The translations under genes and the position numbers were made by a program. Below the pieces are notes generated by a model. It saw only the letters and a program-made list of their open reading frames with translations. It was not told where the DNA came from and ran no database searches. DNA of 64,000 nt from Gordonia jinhuaensis. Lineage in GTDB: Bacteria > Actinomycetota > Actinomycetes > Mycobacteriales > Mycobacteriaceae. The stretch is taken from positions 62,001 through 126,000 of the forward strand of contig NZ_BMGC01000007.1 of assembly GCF_014639795.1 (NCBI RefSeq). The letters run 5' to 3'. Positions 19,301-27,745 of this stretch are shown in pieces (position 1 is the first letter of the stretch; every line of letters starts with the position of its first letter).

Positions 19301-21214
19301 GTGAACGAGAGCAACACCGGCAGCAGCTCTGACACCTCCTCTGCTGTGGAGGTCGCACCATCGGAGACCGATACTCCCGAGGCCCGCGTGCCCGCGTCGA
19401 AGGCCGAACGCAGCACGCGATTGTCCGATCTGAGGGCCAAGGTTTCTGCTCTGCGCGAGGACGCACTCGACGCCGAGAAGCAGTGCGCCGAACAAATCGA
19501 GGCCGTGGCCCCGCGACATCGCAACGGGGCCGTCAACATGGTGCACTACGGCGCGGTGCGCTCACACGACCTGCGTGAGCTCCAACCCGCGCTTGCCGCC
19601 GAGGGGCTGTCCTCCCTCGGACGTATGGAGGCCGGCGTCCTGGGCAATCTCGAGGCCGTCATCCGCATCATCGATGACGCACTCGATCAGTCGGGAACGT
19701 CGGTGGATGAGCGCACCATCACCGTCGCGGGTGCGAGAGTTGAAGCGCAACAGGGCGGTGACATCCTCGCGCGAAACGCCGCCGACCTCCTGGGTGGTGA
19801 GCCGACCGACCGCAGCACCCGCATCATGGTGACAATGCCCTCCAACGCCGCCACCGACCCGGATCTGATCACCCACTTCGCCACCGCCGGCATGGACGAC
19901 GCCCGGATCAACTGCGCCCACGACGATCCGGGCACCTGGCGGGCGATCGCCGCACACATCCGCTCGACCAGCTCATCGTTGCGTATCGCGATGGATCTCG
20001 GGGGTCCGAAGTTGCGCACCGGCCCGATCGCCGAGGGCCCGCGGGTGATCAAGGTCCGCCCGCGCCGCAACGCCCTGGGCACTGTGCTGACCCCGACGCG
20101 CTGCTGGTTCGGTGAGGCACCCGGCCACAGTGAGATCACCGTCGCCGTACCGGTTGACGGCGTCGAGTGGGTGGCTGCCCGACGCGTCGGTGACACCCTG
20201 AGCCTGTACGACGCGCGCGGCCGGCACCGTCATCTCGAGGTGCTCGCGATCGGCAGTTCCGGCGTGCTCGTCGGTTGCGACCGCACCATGTACCTCGTGC
20301 CGGGGACCGTGGTGTCGGCCCATCGCGGCACCACCGCAATTCTCGGTGAGGTGGCACCCGTGGCGCAGGCGCACCGGATCTTCCGCGGTGACACGGTGAC
20401 TCTCACCGCGGACATGACCCCGTCCGAACCCTCCGACGGATCCACCCACCGCATCGGCTGCAGCCTCCCCGAGGCCTTCGGCGCGGTGCGCGCGGGCGAT
20501 CGGGTGCTGTTCGACGACGGCAAGATCGAAGGCGTCGCCACCGCCGCGAGCGACACCGAGATCTCGGTGAACATCACCCGCGCGGCACCCACCGGCACGA
20601 AACTCAAGGCGCAGAAGGGGATCAACCTCCCCGACACGTCGCTGCCCGTTGATGCAGTGACCGCTCAAGACGTGCAGGATCTCGACACCGTGGTCGACAT
20701 CGCCGACTTCGTCGAGTTGTCGTTCGTCCGGACACCCGCCGACGTCGCCAAACTGCAGAAGCTGCTCGCCGAACGCAACGCAGCCGATCTCGGCGTCGTC
20801 CTCAAGATCGAAACAGCCGCCGGGTTCGCCAATCTGCTGTGGATCATGCTGCAGCTGATGCAGACCGACAATGTCGGCATCATGATCGCGCGCGGCGATC
20901 TCGCGGTGGAGGTCGGATTCGAGAGTCTCGCCGAGGTCCAGGAGGAGATCCTCTGGTTGTGCGAGGCCGCCCACATCCCCGTCATCTGGGCCACCGAGGT
21001 GCTCGATTCGCTGGCCGACCACGGCATCCCCACCCGCGCGGAGGTGACCGACGCCGCCGCCGGTGAACGCGCCGAATGCGTGATGCTCAACAAGGGCCCC
21101 TACATCGTCGACGCCATCGAGGCACTCAGCGAGATCCTGGCGCGGATGAAGGGGCATATCGACAAGAAGCGCCCCATCCTCAACAGGCTCGGGACCTGGG
21201 ACCCGCATCACTGA
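19301..21214 (+). CDS. Atypical pyruvate-kinase-like protein
   Basis: A 637-residue protein with pyruvate-kinase barrel elements but an unusual layout. Residues 1-165 form an N-terminal extension with a charged helical part (SDLRAKVSALREDALDAEKQCAEQIEAV). The barrel begins with VTMPSNAATDPDLITHFATAGMDDARINCAHDD and IAMDLGGPKLRTG; the signature region VVLKIETAAGF (catalytic Lys, metal Glu) and MIARGDLAVEVGFE are intact. An inserted beta-rich domain of about 150 residues interrupts it. The typical MLSGETA segment is replaced by MLNKGPYIVDAI and the C-terminal regulatory domain is missing. The GTG start at 19301 is chosen; a TAGAAT -10-like hexamer lies at 19249-19254. Pyruvate kinase activity is uncertain. 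Confidence 0.75.
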   Translation: MNESNTGSSSDTSSAVEVAPSETDTPEARVPASKAERSTRLSDLRAKVSALREDALDAEKQCAEQIEAVAPRHRNGAVNMVHYGAVRSHDLRELQPALAAEGLSSLGRMEAGVLGNLEAVIRIIDDALDQSGTSVDERTITVAGARVEAQQGGDILARNAADLLGGEPTDRSTRIMVTMPSNAATDPDLITHFATAGMDDARINCAHDDPGTWRAIAAHIRSTSSSLRIAMDLGGPKLRTGPIAEGPRVIKVRPRRNALGTVLTPTRCWFGEAPGHSEITVAVPVDGVEWVAARRVGDTLSLYDARGRHRHLEVLAIGSSGVLVGCDRTMYLVPGTVVSAHRGTTAILGEVAPVAQAHRIFRGDTVTLTADMTPSEPSDGSTHRIGCSLPEAFGAVRAGDRVLFDDGKIEGVATAASDTEISVNITRAAPTGTKLKAQKGINLPDTSLPVDAVTAQDVQDLDTVVDIADFVELSFVRTPADVAKLQKLLAERNAADLGVVLKIETAAGFANLLWIMLQLMQTDNVGIMIARGDLAVEVGFESLAEVQEEILWLCEAAHIPVIWATEVLDSLADHGIPTRAEVTDAAAGERAECVMLNKGPYIVDAIEALSEILARMKGHIDKKRPILNRLGTWDPHH

Positions 21215-21461
21215 CCGGCGCGTAGTCCCGCCCTCGCGCGGATCGCCTCAGCCCTCGCGCTGATGGACGATTCGAGCCATTTCGACGCGCTCTGATCGTA
21301 AAGACTCTCCCGTTGTGCCACAACAGCTTTGAGCGGCGATGAGTTGCTGTCGCGTGCCGCCCTCTGGATCGGCGGCTCATCCGGTGTGCACCATATGCCG
21401 GACGCAATCTGTTCGGGCGCCCGCCCATACGCGTCACCGCGCACATCACAGAGGAGCAGAA
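21215..21461 (+). promoter_or_regulatory. Leader/promoter region of the ssu operon
   Basis: A 247-bp gap between the pyruvate-kinase-like gene and ssuA. It has no recognisable RNA gene. The last bases hold a strong ribosome-binding site (GAGGAG at 21451-21456). An in-frame reading upstream of ssuA begins with Met-Ser-Cys-Cys at 21339 but has no stop before ssuA, so it is not a standalone leader peptide. A minus-strand frame (21208-21444) is open but lacks a ribosome-binding site. Confidence 0.5.
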
Positions 21462-22475
21462 GTGTTCACCATCCGACGGCGTTCGATCGCCGCACTGTCC
21501 GTTGTCGTCGCCGCGACGATCGGGCTGTCCGCGTGTTCGTCGTCGAGCGACTCGGGCGGCTCCTCGGCCAGCGGTGCATCCGGCGACAAGGTCACCCTCG
21601 TGGTCGGCGACCAGGTACGTCAGACCCAGTCGCTGCTCGAAGCATCCGGTGAACTGAAGGATCTGCCCTACAACATCACCTGGTCGTCATTCGAGTCCGG
21701 CCCGCCGCTGCTCGAGGCAGCCTCGGCGGGCAAGGTCGACATCGGTGGAACCGGCGACGTACCGCCGGTGTTCGCGCAGGCATCCGGCGCGCACGTCAAG
21801 ATCGTCGCCGTGCAGGATCGCCAGGCGGCCAACGACTTCCTGCTCGTCCCCAAGAGCTCCACCGCCACCTCGATCGCCGATCTCAAAGGCAAGTCGATCG
21901 GTGTCGCCAAGGGGTCGAGCTCGCACGGACTGCTGCTCGGGCTGCTCAAGAAGGCCGGTCTGACCCCCGCCGACGTCAACGTCAAGTACCTGCAGCCCAC
22001 CGAGGGACTCTCGGCGTTCCAGTCACACCAGATCGACGCCTGGGCGGTCTGGAATCCCTACACCGCGGTCGGTGTCGCGCAGGCCGACGGCAAGATCATC
22101 GGCGACGCCAAGGGTGTGACGACGCTGCAGAGCTACTACCTCGCCTCTGACGCGGCGCTCGCCGATTCGGCGAAGTCGAAGGCTCTCGGCGACTTCGTGA
22201 CACGTCTGACCAAGGCACTGGCATGGTCGGGTACCCACGAGGACGAGTGGATCCCCACCTTCAGCAAGCTGACCAAACTTCCTGCGCCCGTTGCCAAGGC
22301 GACCTTCGAGACGAGTAAGGGCGTACTGGTGCCGATCGGCGATGCCCAGATCGCACAGCAGCAGGAGCTGATCGATCTCTTCCACGGCGCCGGTGAGATC
22401 TCGTCGGCACCGAAGGCCGCCGAGTACTTCGACGACCGGTTCAACTCCGACGTCAGCGCGGGAACCGCACAGTGA
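21462..22475 (+). CDS. ssuA: Aliphatic sulfonate ABC transporter, substrate-binding lipoprotein
   Basis: Periplasmic-type binding protein of the SsuA/NMT1 family. The 337-residue protein starts at GTG 21462 with RRRSIAALSVVVAATIGLSAC, a lipoprotein signal with Cys near residue 25, then a Ser/Gly linker. The core carries GDQVRQTQSLLEASG, ITWSSFESGPPLLEAASAGKVDIGGTGDVPPVFAQASG and GKSIGVAKGSSSHGLLLGLLKKAGL, typical of sulfonate binders. The stop overlaps ssuC by 4 bp. It opens a four-gene operon ssuA-ssuC-ssuB-ssuD that supplies sulfur from organosulfonates during sulfate limitation. No dedicated regulator gene is adjacent. Confidence 0.92.
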   Translation: MFTIRRRSIAALSVVVAATIGLSACSSSSDSGGSSASGASGDKVTLVVGDQVRQTQSLLEASGELKDLPYNITWSSFESGPPLLEAASAGKVDIGGTGDVPPVFAQASGAHVKIVAVQDRQAANDFLLVPKSSTATSIADLKGKSIGVAKGSSSHGLLLGLLKKAGLTPADVNVKYLQPTEGLSAFQSHQIDAWAVWNPYTAVGVAQADGKIIGDAKGVTTLQSYYLASDAALADSAKSKALGDFVTRLTKALAWSGTHEDEWIPTFSKLTKLPAPVAKATFETSKGVLVPIGDAQIAQQQELIDLFHGAGEISSAPKAAEYFDDRFNSDVSAGTAQ

Positions 22476-23308
22476 CGGCCTCGACTGTCGAGGGCAACCG
22501 TAGCGCGGCAGCCGTCGAACCGACCGCGAGTTCTGCGGCGGTTCGGCGGCGTGGCCGGTCGTGGCGATCGCTGCTGCGCCTGATCTCCCCAATCGCACTG
22601 CTGGCGCTCTGGCAGATCGCGTCGAGTTCGGGTCTGATCTCCGAGTCGAAACTGCCTGCGCCGACCCAGGTCTGGTCAGCGGCGACGGAGTTGTGGTCCG
22701 ACGGTGAGCTGCAGTCGGCGTTGACGGTGTCCTTGCAGCGCGTCGCGATCGGACTCGTGATCGGCGTGGCCGTGGCCGTGATTCTCGGCCTGCTGGTGGG
22801 CTTCTTCACCGTCGCCGAGTACGCGATCGACCCGCCGCTGCAGATGCTGCGCACCGTTCCCTTCCTCGGCCTCATCCCGCTGTTCGTCATCTGGTTCGGC
22901 ATCGGCGAAGAACCCAAGATCCTGATGGTGGCACTCGGAGTGCTCTTCCCGCTCTACCTGAACCTCGTCTCCGGCATCCAGGGCACCGACCCGAAACTGG
23001 TCGAGGCCGGAAAGTCCCTGGGACTCGGGACTCTCGGACAGGCGTGGTACGTGGTGTTGCCAGCCTCGCTCCCGAGCGCACTGACGGGCTTCCGGCTCTC
23101 GCTCGGAGTCGCATGGCTGTCGCTGATCGTCGCCGAACAGATCAACGCGGATGCAGGCCTCGGATATCTGATCATGAACGCGCGCACCTATTTCCGAAAC
23201 GACATCATCGTTCTCGGCCTGGTGATCTATGCACTGCTGGGATTCGTCACCGATGCGCTCGTGCGCCTTCTCGAGAGCCGGCTACTGCGATGGAGGATCG
23301 CGCGATGA
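22472..23308 (+). CDS. ssuC: Sulfonate ABC transporter permease
   Basis: Inner-membrane permease, 278 residues, with about six helices between residues 35 and 270. The BPD-transport EAA-type loop is present (LVEAGKSLGLGTLGQAWYVVLPASLPSALTGFRLSLGVAW) near residues 170-210, the contact site for the ATPase. The GTG start at 22472 overlaps the ssuA stop, and the stop overlaps the ssuB ATG (23305-23308), giving coupled translation through the operon. Residues 1-30 are a basic cytosolic leader. Confidence 0.92.
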   Translation: MTASTVEGNRSAAAVEPTASSAAVRRRGRSWRSLLRLISPIALLALWQIASSSGLISESKLPAPTQVWSAATELWSDGELQSALTVSLQRVAIGLVIGVAVAVILGLLVGFFTVAEYAIDPPLQMLRTVPFLGLIPLFVIWFGIGEEPKILMVALGVLFPLYLNLVSGIQGTDPKLVEAGKSLGLGTLGQAWYVVLPASLPSALTGFRLSLGVAWLSLIVAEQINADAGLGYLIMNARTYFRNDIIVLGLVIYALLGFVTDALVRLLESRLLRWRIAR

Positions 23309-24174
23309 CCCACATCTCCGCACCACACCGGAACCGACCCGGTGCCCACGGACGAGGTGCCCACGACGGCGCCGGCGATCGCGCCCTGACGCTGCAGGCG
23401 CAGGGTGTCACCCGCTCGTTCGGCGACACCGAGGTACTCCACGGCATCGATCTGACACTGCATCGCGGCGAGATCGTGGCGCTGGTCGGCAGATCGGGCT
23501 CGGGTAAGTCGACGCTGCTCAACTGCATCGCCGGGCTCGATCCCGGACACGGCGGCAGTATCGAGGTCCACGGTTCGCGGGCGGTGGCATTCCAGGAACC
23601 GCGCCTGCTTCCGTGGCGCAAGGTGGTGGCCAACGTCTCGCTCAACCTCGATGGGCCCGATCCGAAATCGCGTGCGCGTACGGCCCTGGCCGAGGTAGGA
23701 CTCGACCATCGGGCGGACGCCTGGCCGCTGACACTGTCCGGCGGTGAGGCACAGCGGGCGTCACTGGCACGAGCGCTGGTCCGCGACCCCGACCTGCTGC
23801 TGCTCGACGAACCCTTCGGCGCACTCGACGCCCTCACCCGATTGTCGGCCCATGATCTGCTGCTGCGACTGTGGGATGCACACCGGTTCACCGCACTGCT
23901 CGTCACCCACGACGTCGAGGAGGCGGTCGCACTGGCCGACCGGATCCTGGTGCTGGAGAACGGATCCATTGCGCACGACGTGTCAGTGCCCCTCCCCCGC
24001 CCACGGTCACGCGCACACCCCGAGGCGGTGGCGCTGCGTGAGCTCGTACTAGACCACCTCGGCGTCCACGGCGCGGATGTGCGCCCATCCCACTCCCGCA
24101 CGGATCGTGTCGATACCGCGGGTATCGGTGCCGCCGACTTTCACGCGACCCCCGCCCGCGCACAGGAGATCTGA
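23305..24174 (+). CDS. ssuB: Sulfonate ABC transporter ATP-binding protein
   Basis: ATPase subunit of the Ssu importer, 289 residues. Walker A is GRSGSGKST, the signature is LSGGEAQRASLARALV, and Walker B is LLLLDEPFGALDALTR, followed by the switch His in LLVTHDVEEA. The Q-loop reads VAFQEPRLLPW. An N-terminal Gly/His/Arg-rich stretch of about 25 residues precedes the domain. ATG 23305 overlaps the ssuC stop; ssuD follows after 5 bp. Confidence 0.93.
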   Translation: MTHISAPHRNRPGAHGRGAHDGAGDRALTLQAQGVTRSFGDTEVLHGIDLTLHRGEIVALVGRSGSGKSTLLNCIAGLDPGHGGSIEVHGSRAVAFQEPRLLPWRKVVANVSLNLDGPDPKSRARTALAEVGLDHRADAWPLTLSGGEAQRASLARALVRDPDLLLLDEPFGALDALTRLSAHDLLLRLWDAHRFTALLVTHDVEEAVALADRILVLENGSIAHDVSVPLPRPRSRAHPEAVALRELVLDHLGVHGADVRPSHSRTDRVDTAGIGAADFHATPARAQEI

Positions 24175-24179
24175 TAGCG

Positions 24180-25307
24180 ATGACCGCACATTTCCACTGG
24201 TTCCTGCCCACCTCCGGCGACGGCCGAGAGGTGGTGGGAGCGCTCCAGTCGTCCGGGCTGGTCGGCACCGCCTCGGCCTACCGCCCACCCTCGCTGGACT
24301 ATCTGACCCTGGTCGCCAAGACCGCCGATCAGCTCGGCTTCGAGTCGGTACTCACTCCCACCGGCACGTGGTGCGCCGATGCGTGGATCACCACCGCCGC
24401 ACTGATCCAGCAGACGTCGCGTCTGAAGTTCCTCGTCGCCTTCCGGCCGGGCCTGATCACCCCGACGCTGGCAGCCCAGCAGGCGTCGACATTCGCCGAG
24501 TTGTCGGGGAATCGCCTGGCGCTCAACATCGTCACCGGTGGTGACGCCGAGGAGCAGCAGCGTTTCGGCGACTACCTGACCAAGACGCAGCGATACGAGC
24601 GAACCGGTGAGTTCATCGACATCGTTCGTGGGGCGTGGACGGGACAACCGTTCGATTACAGCGGCGAGCACTTCACGGTGACCGGAGCGATGGTCGCGCG
24701 GCCGCCGAGTCCGGCGCCGGAGGTCTTTTTCGGCGGGGCGAGCGAGGCGGCGCGTGAGGTCGCGGCGAAAGGTGTCGACACCTATCTGACCTGGACCGAG
24801 CCGCCGGCGAAGGTCGCCGAACTGGTCGCCGATGTGACGGCTCGTGCCGAGAAGTACGGGCGCACATTGTCATTCGGGATCCGCGCGCACGTGATCGCCC
24901 GGGACACCCATGAGGAGGCCTGGGCCGAGGCGCGGCGCCTGCTCGACCGGATGGACCCGAACGTGATCGCATTCGCGCGGGAGCGGTTGCTGGCGTCGGA
25001 ATCCGAGGGCCAACGACGCCAACTGGCCCAGAACAGCGACATCGACAATCTCGAGATCTACCCGGGTCTGTGGTCGGGGTACGGCCTGGTCCGCCCCGGT
25101 GCTGGAACAGCACTGGTCGGCAGCCATGCCGAGGTCGCCGATCTGATCGAGCAGTATCGGGCGGTCGGGGTGGACCACTTCGTGATGTCGGGACAGCCCC
25201 ATATCGAAGAGGCGTTCTGGTTCGCCGAGGGTGTGGTCCCTATCGTTCGTGCCACCGAGGCCGCGCGGGCCTCCACCGGTCCCGAAGCCGCCGTCCCGGT
25301 GAGCTGA
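24180..25307 (+). CDS. ssuD: FMNH2-dependent alkanesulfonate monooxygenase
   Basis: Luciferase-like flavin monooxygenase that cleaves alkanesulfonates to aldehyde and sulfite. The 375-residue length and sequence blocks match SsuD: FHWFLPTSGDGREV, ESVLTPTGTWCADAW (with the conserved Cys near residue 60), FRPGLITPTLAAQQASTFAELSGNRLALNIVTGGD and FDYSGEHFTVTGA. It sits 5 bp behind ssuB. No flavin reductase (ssuE) gene is in the operon, so FMNH2 must come from a reductase elsewhere. Confidence 0.93.
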   Translation: MTAHFHWFLPTSGDGREVVGALQSSGLVGTASAYRPPSLDYLTLVAKTADQLGFESVLTPTGTWCADAWITTAALIQQTSRLKFLVAFRPGLITPTLAAQQASTFAELSGNRLALNIVTGGDAEEQQRFGDYLTKTQRYERTGEFIDIVRGAWTGQPFDYSGEHFTVTGAMVARPPSPAPEVFFGGASEAAREVAAKGVDTYLTWTEPPAKVAELVADVTARAEKYGRTLSFGIRAHVIARDTHEEAWAEARRLLDRMDPNVIAFARERLLASESEGQRRQLAQNSDIDNLEIYPGLWSGYGLVRPGAGTALVGSHAEVADLIEQYRAVGVDHFVMSGQPHIEEAFWFAEGVVPIVRATEAARASTGPEAAVPVS

Positions 25308-25316
25308 GCACGCCGG

Positions 25317-26018
25317 TTACGGCCGTTTGCCGAGGGCCTGCTGGATCTCGTACACCTGGTCGTCGGTCATCGGCGGCGTGTGCAGCGGGCCGCGATCGGC
25401 GTCGGCGCGGATTCCCTCGAGCATGATCTCGAGATAGCGACGCCACAGACCCGGCACGGTGGCTTCGGTGTTCCGGGCGATCTCCGAGAGCATCATCGAG
25501 ATCCCGAAGAAGTCGGTGTTCACCACGCCCGGACGTACCGCACCGGCCGTCACCGCACGGTCGAAGACCGATTCGACGCCCGCAACGAGCTGCTTCTTGA
25601 GCGGTTCGATATCGGGGTGGGAATGATCCACCCGCATCATGATCGCCCCCAGCCCGCGGTCCTCGGCGAACACGCTGCCGAACCATGTCATCAGGTGGAC
25701 CACACCGGTCCAGGGGTCAGGAGCGTCGAGCGCCTCGCTGACCTGCGAGGACACGTCACGCAGATGCTGGGCGAACACGCCGGCGATGAGCTCGTCACGG
25801 TTGGCGAAACGTCGATAGACGGTGCCGACGCCGACCCCGGCTGCCGCTGCCACATCATCGAGCGACACCTCGAGGCCGCGTTCGGCGAACAGTTCCTTGG
25901 CCGCGGCGACGATGCGCAGCCGATTGCGTTCGGCGTCGGCGCGCAGCGGACGCCCGTCTTCGGCGCCGTCGGTGCATCCGCATGCCATCGCTGTGCCTCC
26001 TGCAGTCGTGGCCATCAT
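25317..26018 (-). CDS. TetR-family regulator of the adjacent efflux gene
   Basis: Protein of 233 residues with an N-terminal TetR HTH (RIVAAAKELFAERGLEVSLDDVAAAAGVGVGTVYRRFANRDELI) and a C-terminal domain typical of MFS-drug-pump repressors. The beginning is Cys/Gly-rich (ATTAGGTAMACGC); GTG 26021 and ATG 26018 and 26015 are all possible starts. It is divergent from the DHA2-type MFS gene. Two copies of an 18-bp element in the 94-bp intergenic gap, 44 bp apart, are the likely operator. Its 3' end is 9 bp from the ssuD stop, convergent. Confidence 0.88.
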   Translation of the reverse strand: MMATTAGGTAMACGCTDGAEDGRPLRADAERNRLRIVAAAKELFAERGLEVSLDDVAAAAGVGVGTVYRRFANRDELIAGVFAQHLRDVSSQVSEALDAPDPWTGVVHLMTWFGSVFAEDRGLGAIMMRVDHSHPDIEPLKKQLVAGVESVFDRAVTAGAVRPGVVNTDFFGISMMLSEIARNTEATVPGLWRRYLEIMLEGIRADADRGPLHTPPMTDDQVYEIQQALGKRP

Positions 26019-26030
26019 CACATCTCTACA

Positions 26031-26048
26031 ACCGGAGGAACAATCTCC
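26031..26048. promoter_or_regulatory. Probable TetR operator, copy 1
   Basis: ACCGGAGGAACAATCTCC, with GGAG and CTCC half-sites seven bases apart. The same 18-mer with one substitution occurs at 26075-26092. It lies 13 bp from the TetR start. Confidence 0.65.
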
Positions 26049-26074
26049 GCATTCCCTCCGTTGGCCCCTGAGTA

Positions 26075-26092
26075 ACCGGAGGAACTATCTCC
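26075..26092. promoter_or_regulatory. Probable TetR operator, copy 2
   Basis: ACCGGAGGAACTATCTCC, 17/18 identical to copy 1 and starting 44 bp away (about four helical turns). It lies 20 bp from the efflux gene start, where bound protein would block its promoter. Confidence 0.65.
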
Positions 26093-26112
26093 ACCTAGTA
26101 CTCGGAGGCGCC

Positions 26113-27627
26113 ATGACGACAGTAAGCGACGGGGTCGACACACAGTCGCCCCCTCAGGAATCCTCGGAGGACCGTCACCACCGGCTGCGCTGGGTGGTTC
26201 TCGGTGTCCTCGCACTCGCGCAGCTGATGGTGGTCCTCGACGCCACCATCGTGAACATCGCGCTGCCCCACGCGCAGTCGTCGCTGGGCTTCGACAACGC
26301 CGACCGTCAGTGGATCGTCACCGCCTATGCACTGGCATTCGGCAGCCTGTTGCTGCTGGGCGGCCGCCTGTCGGACCTCATGGGTCGCAAGCTGACGTTC
26401 ATCATCGGACTCGTCGGATTCGCGGTCATGTCGGCCATCGGCGGCGCTGCGGTCAACTTCGACATGCTCGTCGTCGCCCGCGCCGGTCAGGGCATGTTCG
26501 GTGCACTGCTGGCTCCGGCGGCTTTGTCGCTGCTCACCACCACGTTCACCAATTCGCAGGAGCGCGCGAAGGCGTTCGGCATCTTCGGCGCGATCGCCGG
26601 TGGCGGCGGCGCGCTGGGGCTGCTGCTCGGCGGCATGCTCACTGAGTGGGCGAGCTGGCGCTGGTGCCTGTACGTGAACCTCGTGATCGCCGCGATCGCG
26701 CTGGTCGGCGCGCTGCTGTTCGTGGGGTCGCACAAGTCCGACAGCCATCCCAAGCTCGATATCCCCGGCGTGGTGACGGTGTCGATCGCACTCTTCTCGA
26801 TCGTCTACGGCTTCTCCAACGCCGAGACCAACGGCTGGGGCGACTGGGCCACCATCACCTGGCTGGTGCTCGGCGTGGTGCTGCTCGGTGTGTTCACCTG
26901 GCTGCAGATGCGGACCCCGCATGCCCTGCTCCCGTTGCGCGTGATCCTCGACCGCACCCGTGGTGGCGCTTATCTGGTGGTGTTCATCTCGGCGATCGGG
27001 ATGTTCGGCATCTTCTTGTTCCTCACCTACTATCTGCAGCAGAATCTCGGCTACACGCCGATCAAGACGGGTCTGGCCTTCCTGCCGATGATCGGTGCGG
27101 TGATCGTGGTGGCGACCACCTCGACGGCGGTTGTGCTGCCGCGCTTCGGTCCTCGCTGGCTGATGATGTCGGGGATGTTCGTCGCCGCTATCGGTATGGG
27201 GTTGCTCACGCAGCTGACCGACAGCAGCACCTACGTCGCGAACATCCTGCCCGGGTTGATCATCATGGGCGTCGGTCTCGGCGCCTCGATGGCACCGGCT
27301 ATGCAGGCAGCGGTCTCCGGTGTGTCCCCTCAGGACGCGGGTGTGGCATCGGCAACGGTCAACACCATGCAGCAGGTCGGCGGTTCCGTCGGTACCGCGC
27401 TGCTGAGCACGATCGTGTCGAGTGCAGCCGCGTCGTATGTGACCAGTCATGCTGCGGCAGCGAAGAATGCGACCGAGCTGTCGATGCAGGCAGCGGTGCA
27501 TTCCTACACGGTGGCCTTCTGGGTCGCGACGGCCGTCTTCGTGGTCGGCGGCATCGTGGCCGGACTGCTGGTGCGCAGCGGCAAACTGCCTTCTTCCGAA
27601 GGAGAGTCAGTGCCGATGGCCCACTGA
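26113..27627 (+). CDS. DHA2-family MFS multidrug efflux transporter
   Basis: Proton-driven drug exporter with 14 predicted helices over 504 residues. Motif A-type and DHA2 landmarks are present: ALAQLMVVLDATIVNIALPHAQSSL, the loop GGRLSDLMGRKLTF, and GQGMFGALLAPAALSLLTT. ATG 26113 follows a CGGAGG ribosome-binding site. It is divergent from the TetR gene with paired operator-like repeats between them, an arrangement like other drug-inducible pumps. Substrates cannot be predicted. A long perfect hairpin follows about 30 bp after the stop. Confidence 0.92.
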   Translation: MTTVSDGVDTQSPPQESSEDRHHRLRWVVLGVLALAQLMVVLDATIVNIALPHAQSSLGFDNADRQWIVTAYALAFGSLLLLGGRLSDLMGRKLTFIIGLVGFAVMSAIGGAAVNFDMLVVARAGQGMFGALLAPAALSLLTTTFTNSQERAKAFGIFGAIAGGGGALGLLLGGMLTEWASWRWCLYVNLVIAAIALVGALLFVGSHKSDSHPKLDIPGVVTVSIALFSIVYGFSNAETNGWGDWATITWLVLGVVLLGVFTWLQMRTPHALLPLRVILDRTRGGAYLVVFISAIGMFGIFLFLTYYLQQNLGYTPIKTGLAFLPMIGAVIVVATTSTAVVLPRFGPRWLMMSGMFVAAIGMGLLTQLTDSSTYVANILPGLIIMGVGLGASMAPAMQAAVSGVSPQDAGVASATVNTMQQVGGSVGTALLSTIVSSAAASYVTSHAAAAKNATELSMQAAVHSYTVAFWVATAVFVVGGIVAGLLVRSGKLPSSEGESVPMAH

Positions 27628-27657
27628 TCTCGATGGCGCACTGACACGCCGGTGATG

Positions 27658-27731
27658 TACACCAGTAGCACGTATACGCAACGCGGACCCGCATATGAGG
27701 ATTCGTCTCGCGTATACGTGCTACTGGTGTA
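27658..27731. terminator. Hairpin with 22-bp perfect arms between convergent genes (family member 1)
   Basis: Arms 27658-27679 and 27710-27731 are exact reverse complements, with a 30-nt loop containing GCATATGAGG. It lies between the efflux gene and the convergent deaminase gene and could end both transcripts. There is no U-tract. The stem contains CACGTATACG, related to the hairpins at 36618 and 38472. Confidence 0.75.
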
Positions 27732-27745
27732 TTCACCCAGCGCTA

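Noticed and set aside
21208-21444. Minus-strand 78-codon frame between the pyruvate-kinase-like gene and ssuA
   Set aside because: Amino-acid composition is not absurd, but third-position G/C is lower than neighbours, there is no ribosome-binding site before the GTG, and it overlaps the ssu promoter region.
21339-21461. Cys-Cys-starting reading (Met-Ser-Cys-Cys) just before ssuA as a cysteine-responsive leader peptide
   Set aside because: It has no stop codon before ssuA and reads in frame into it; the strong ribosome-binding site is at the GTG 21462. Known attenuators are separate short ORFs.
27600-27646. Short duplication GATGGCSCACTGA around the efflux gene stop
   Set aside because: It is only a ~13-bp repeat at the 3' end (both copies read Met-Ala-His-stop) and has no evident function.
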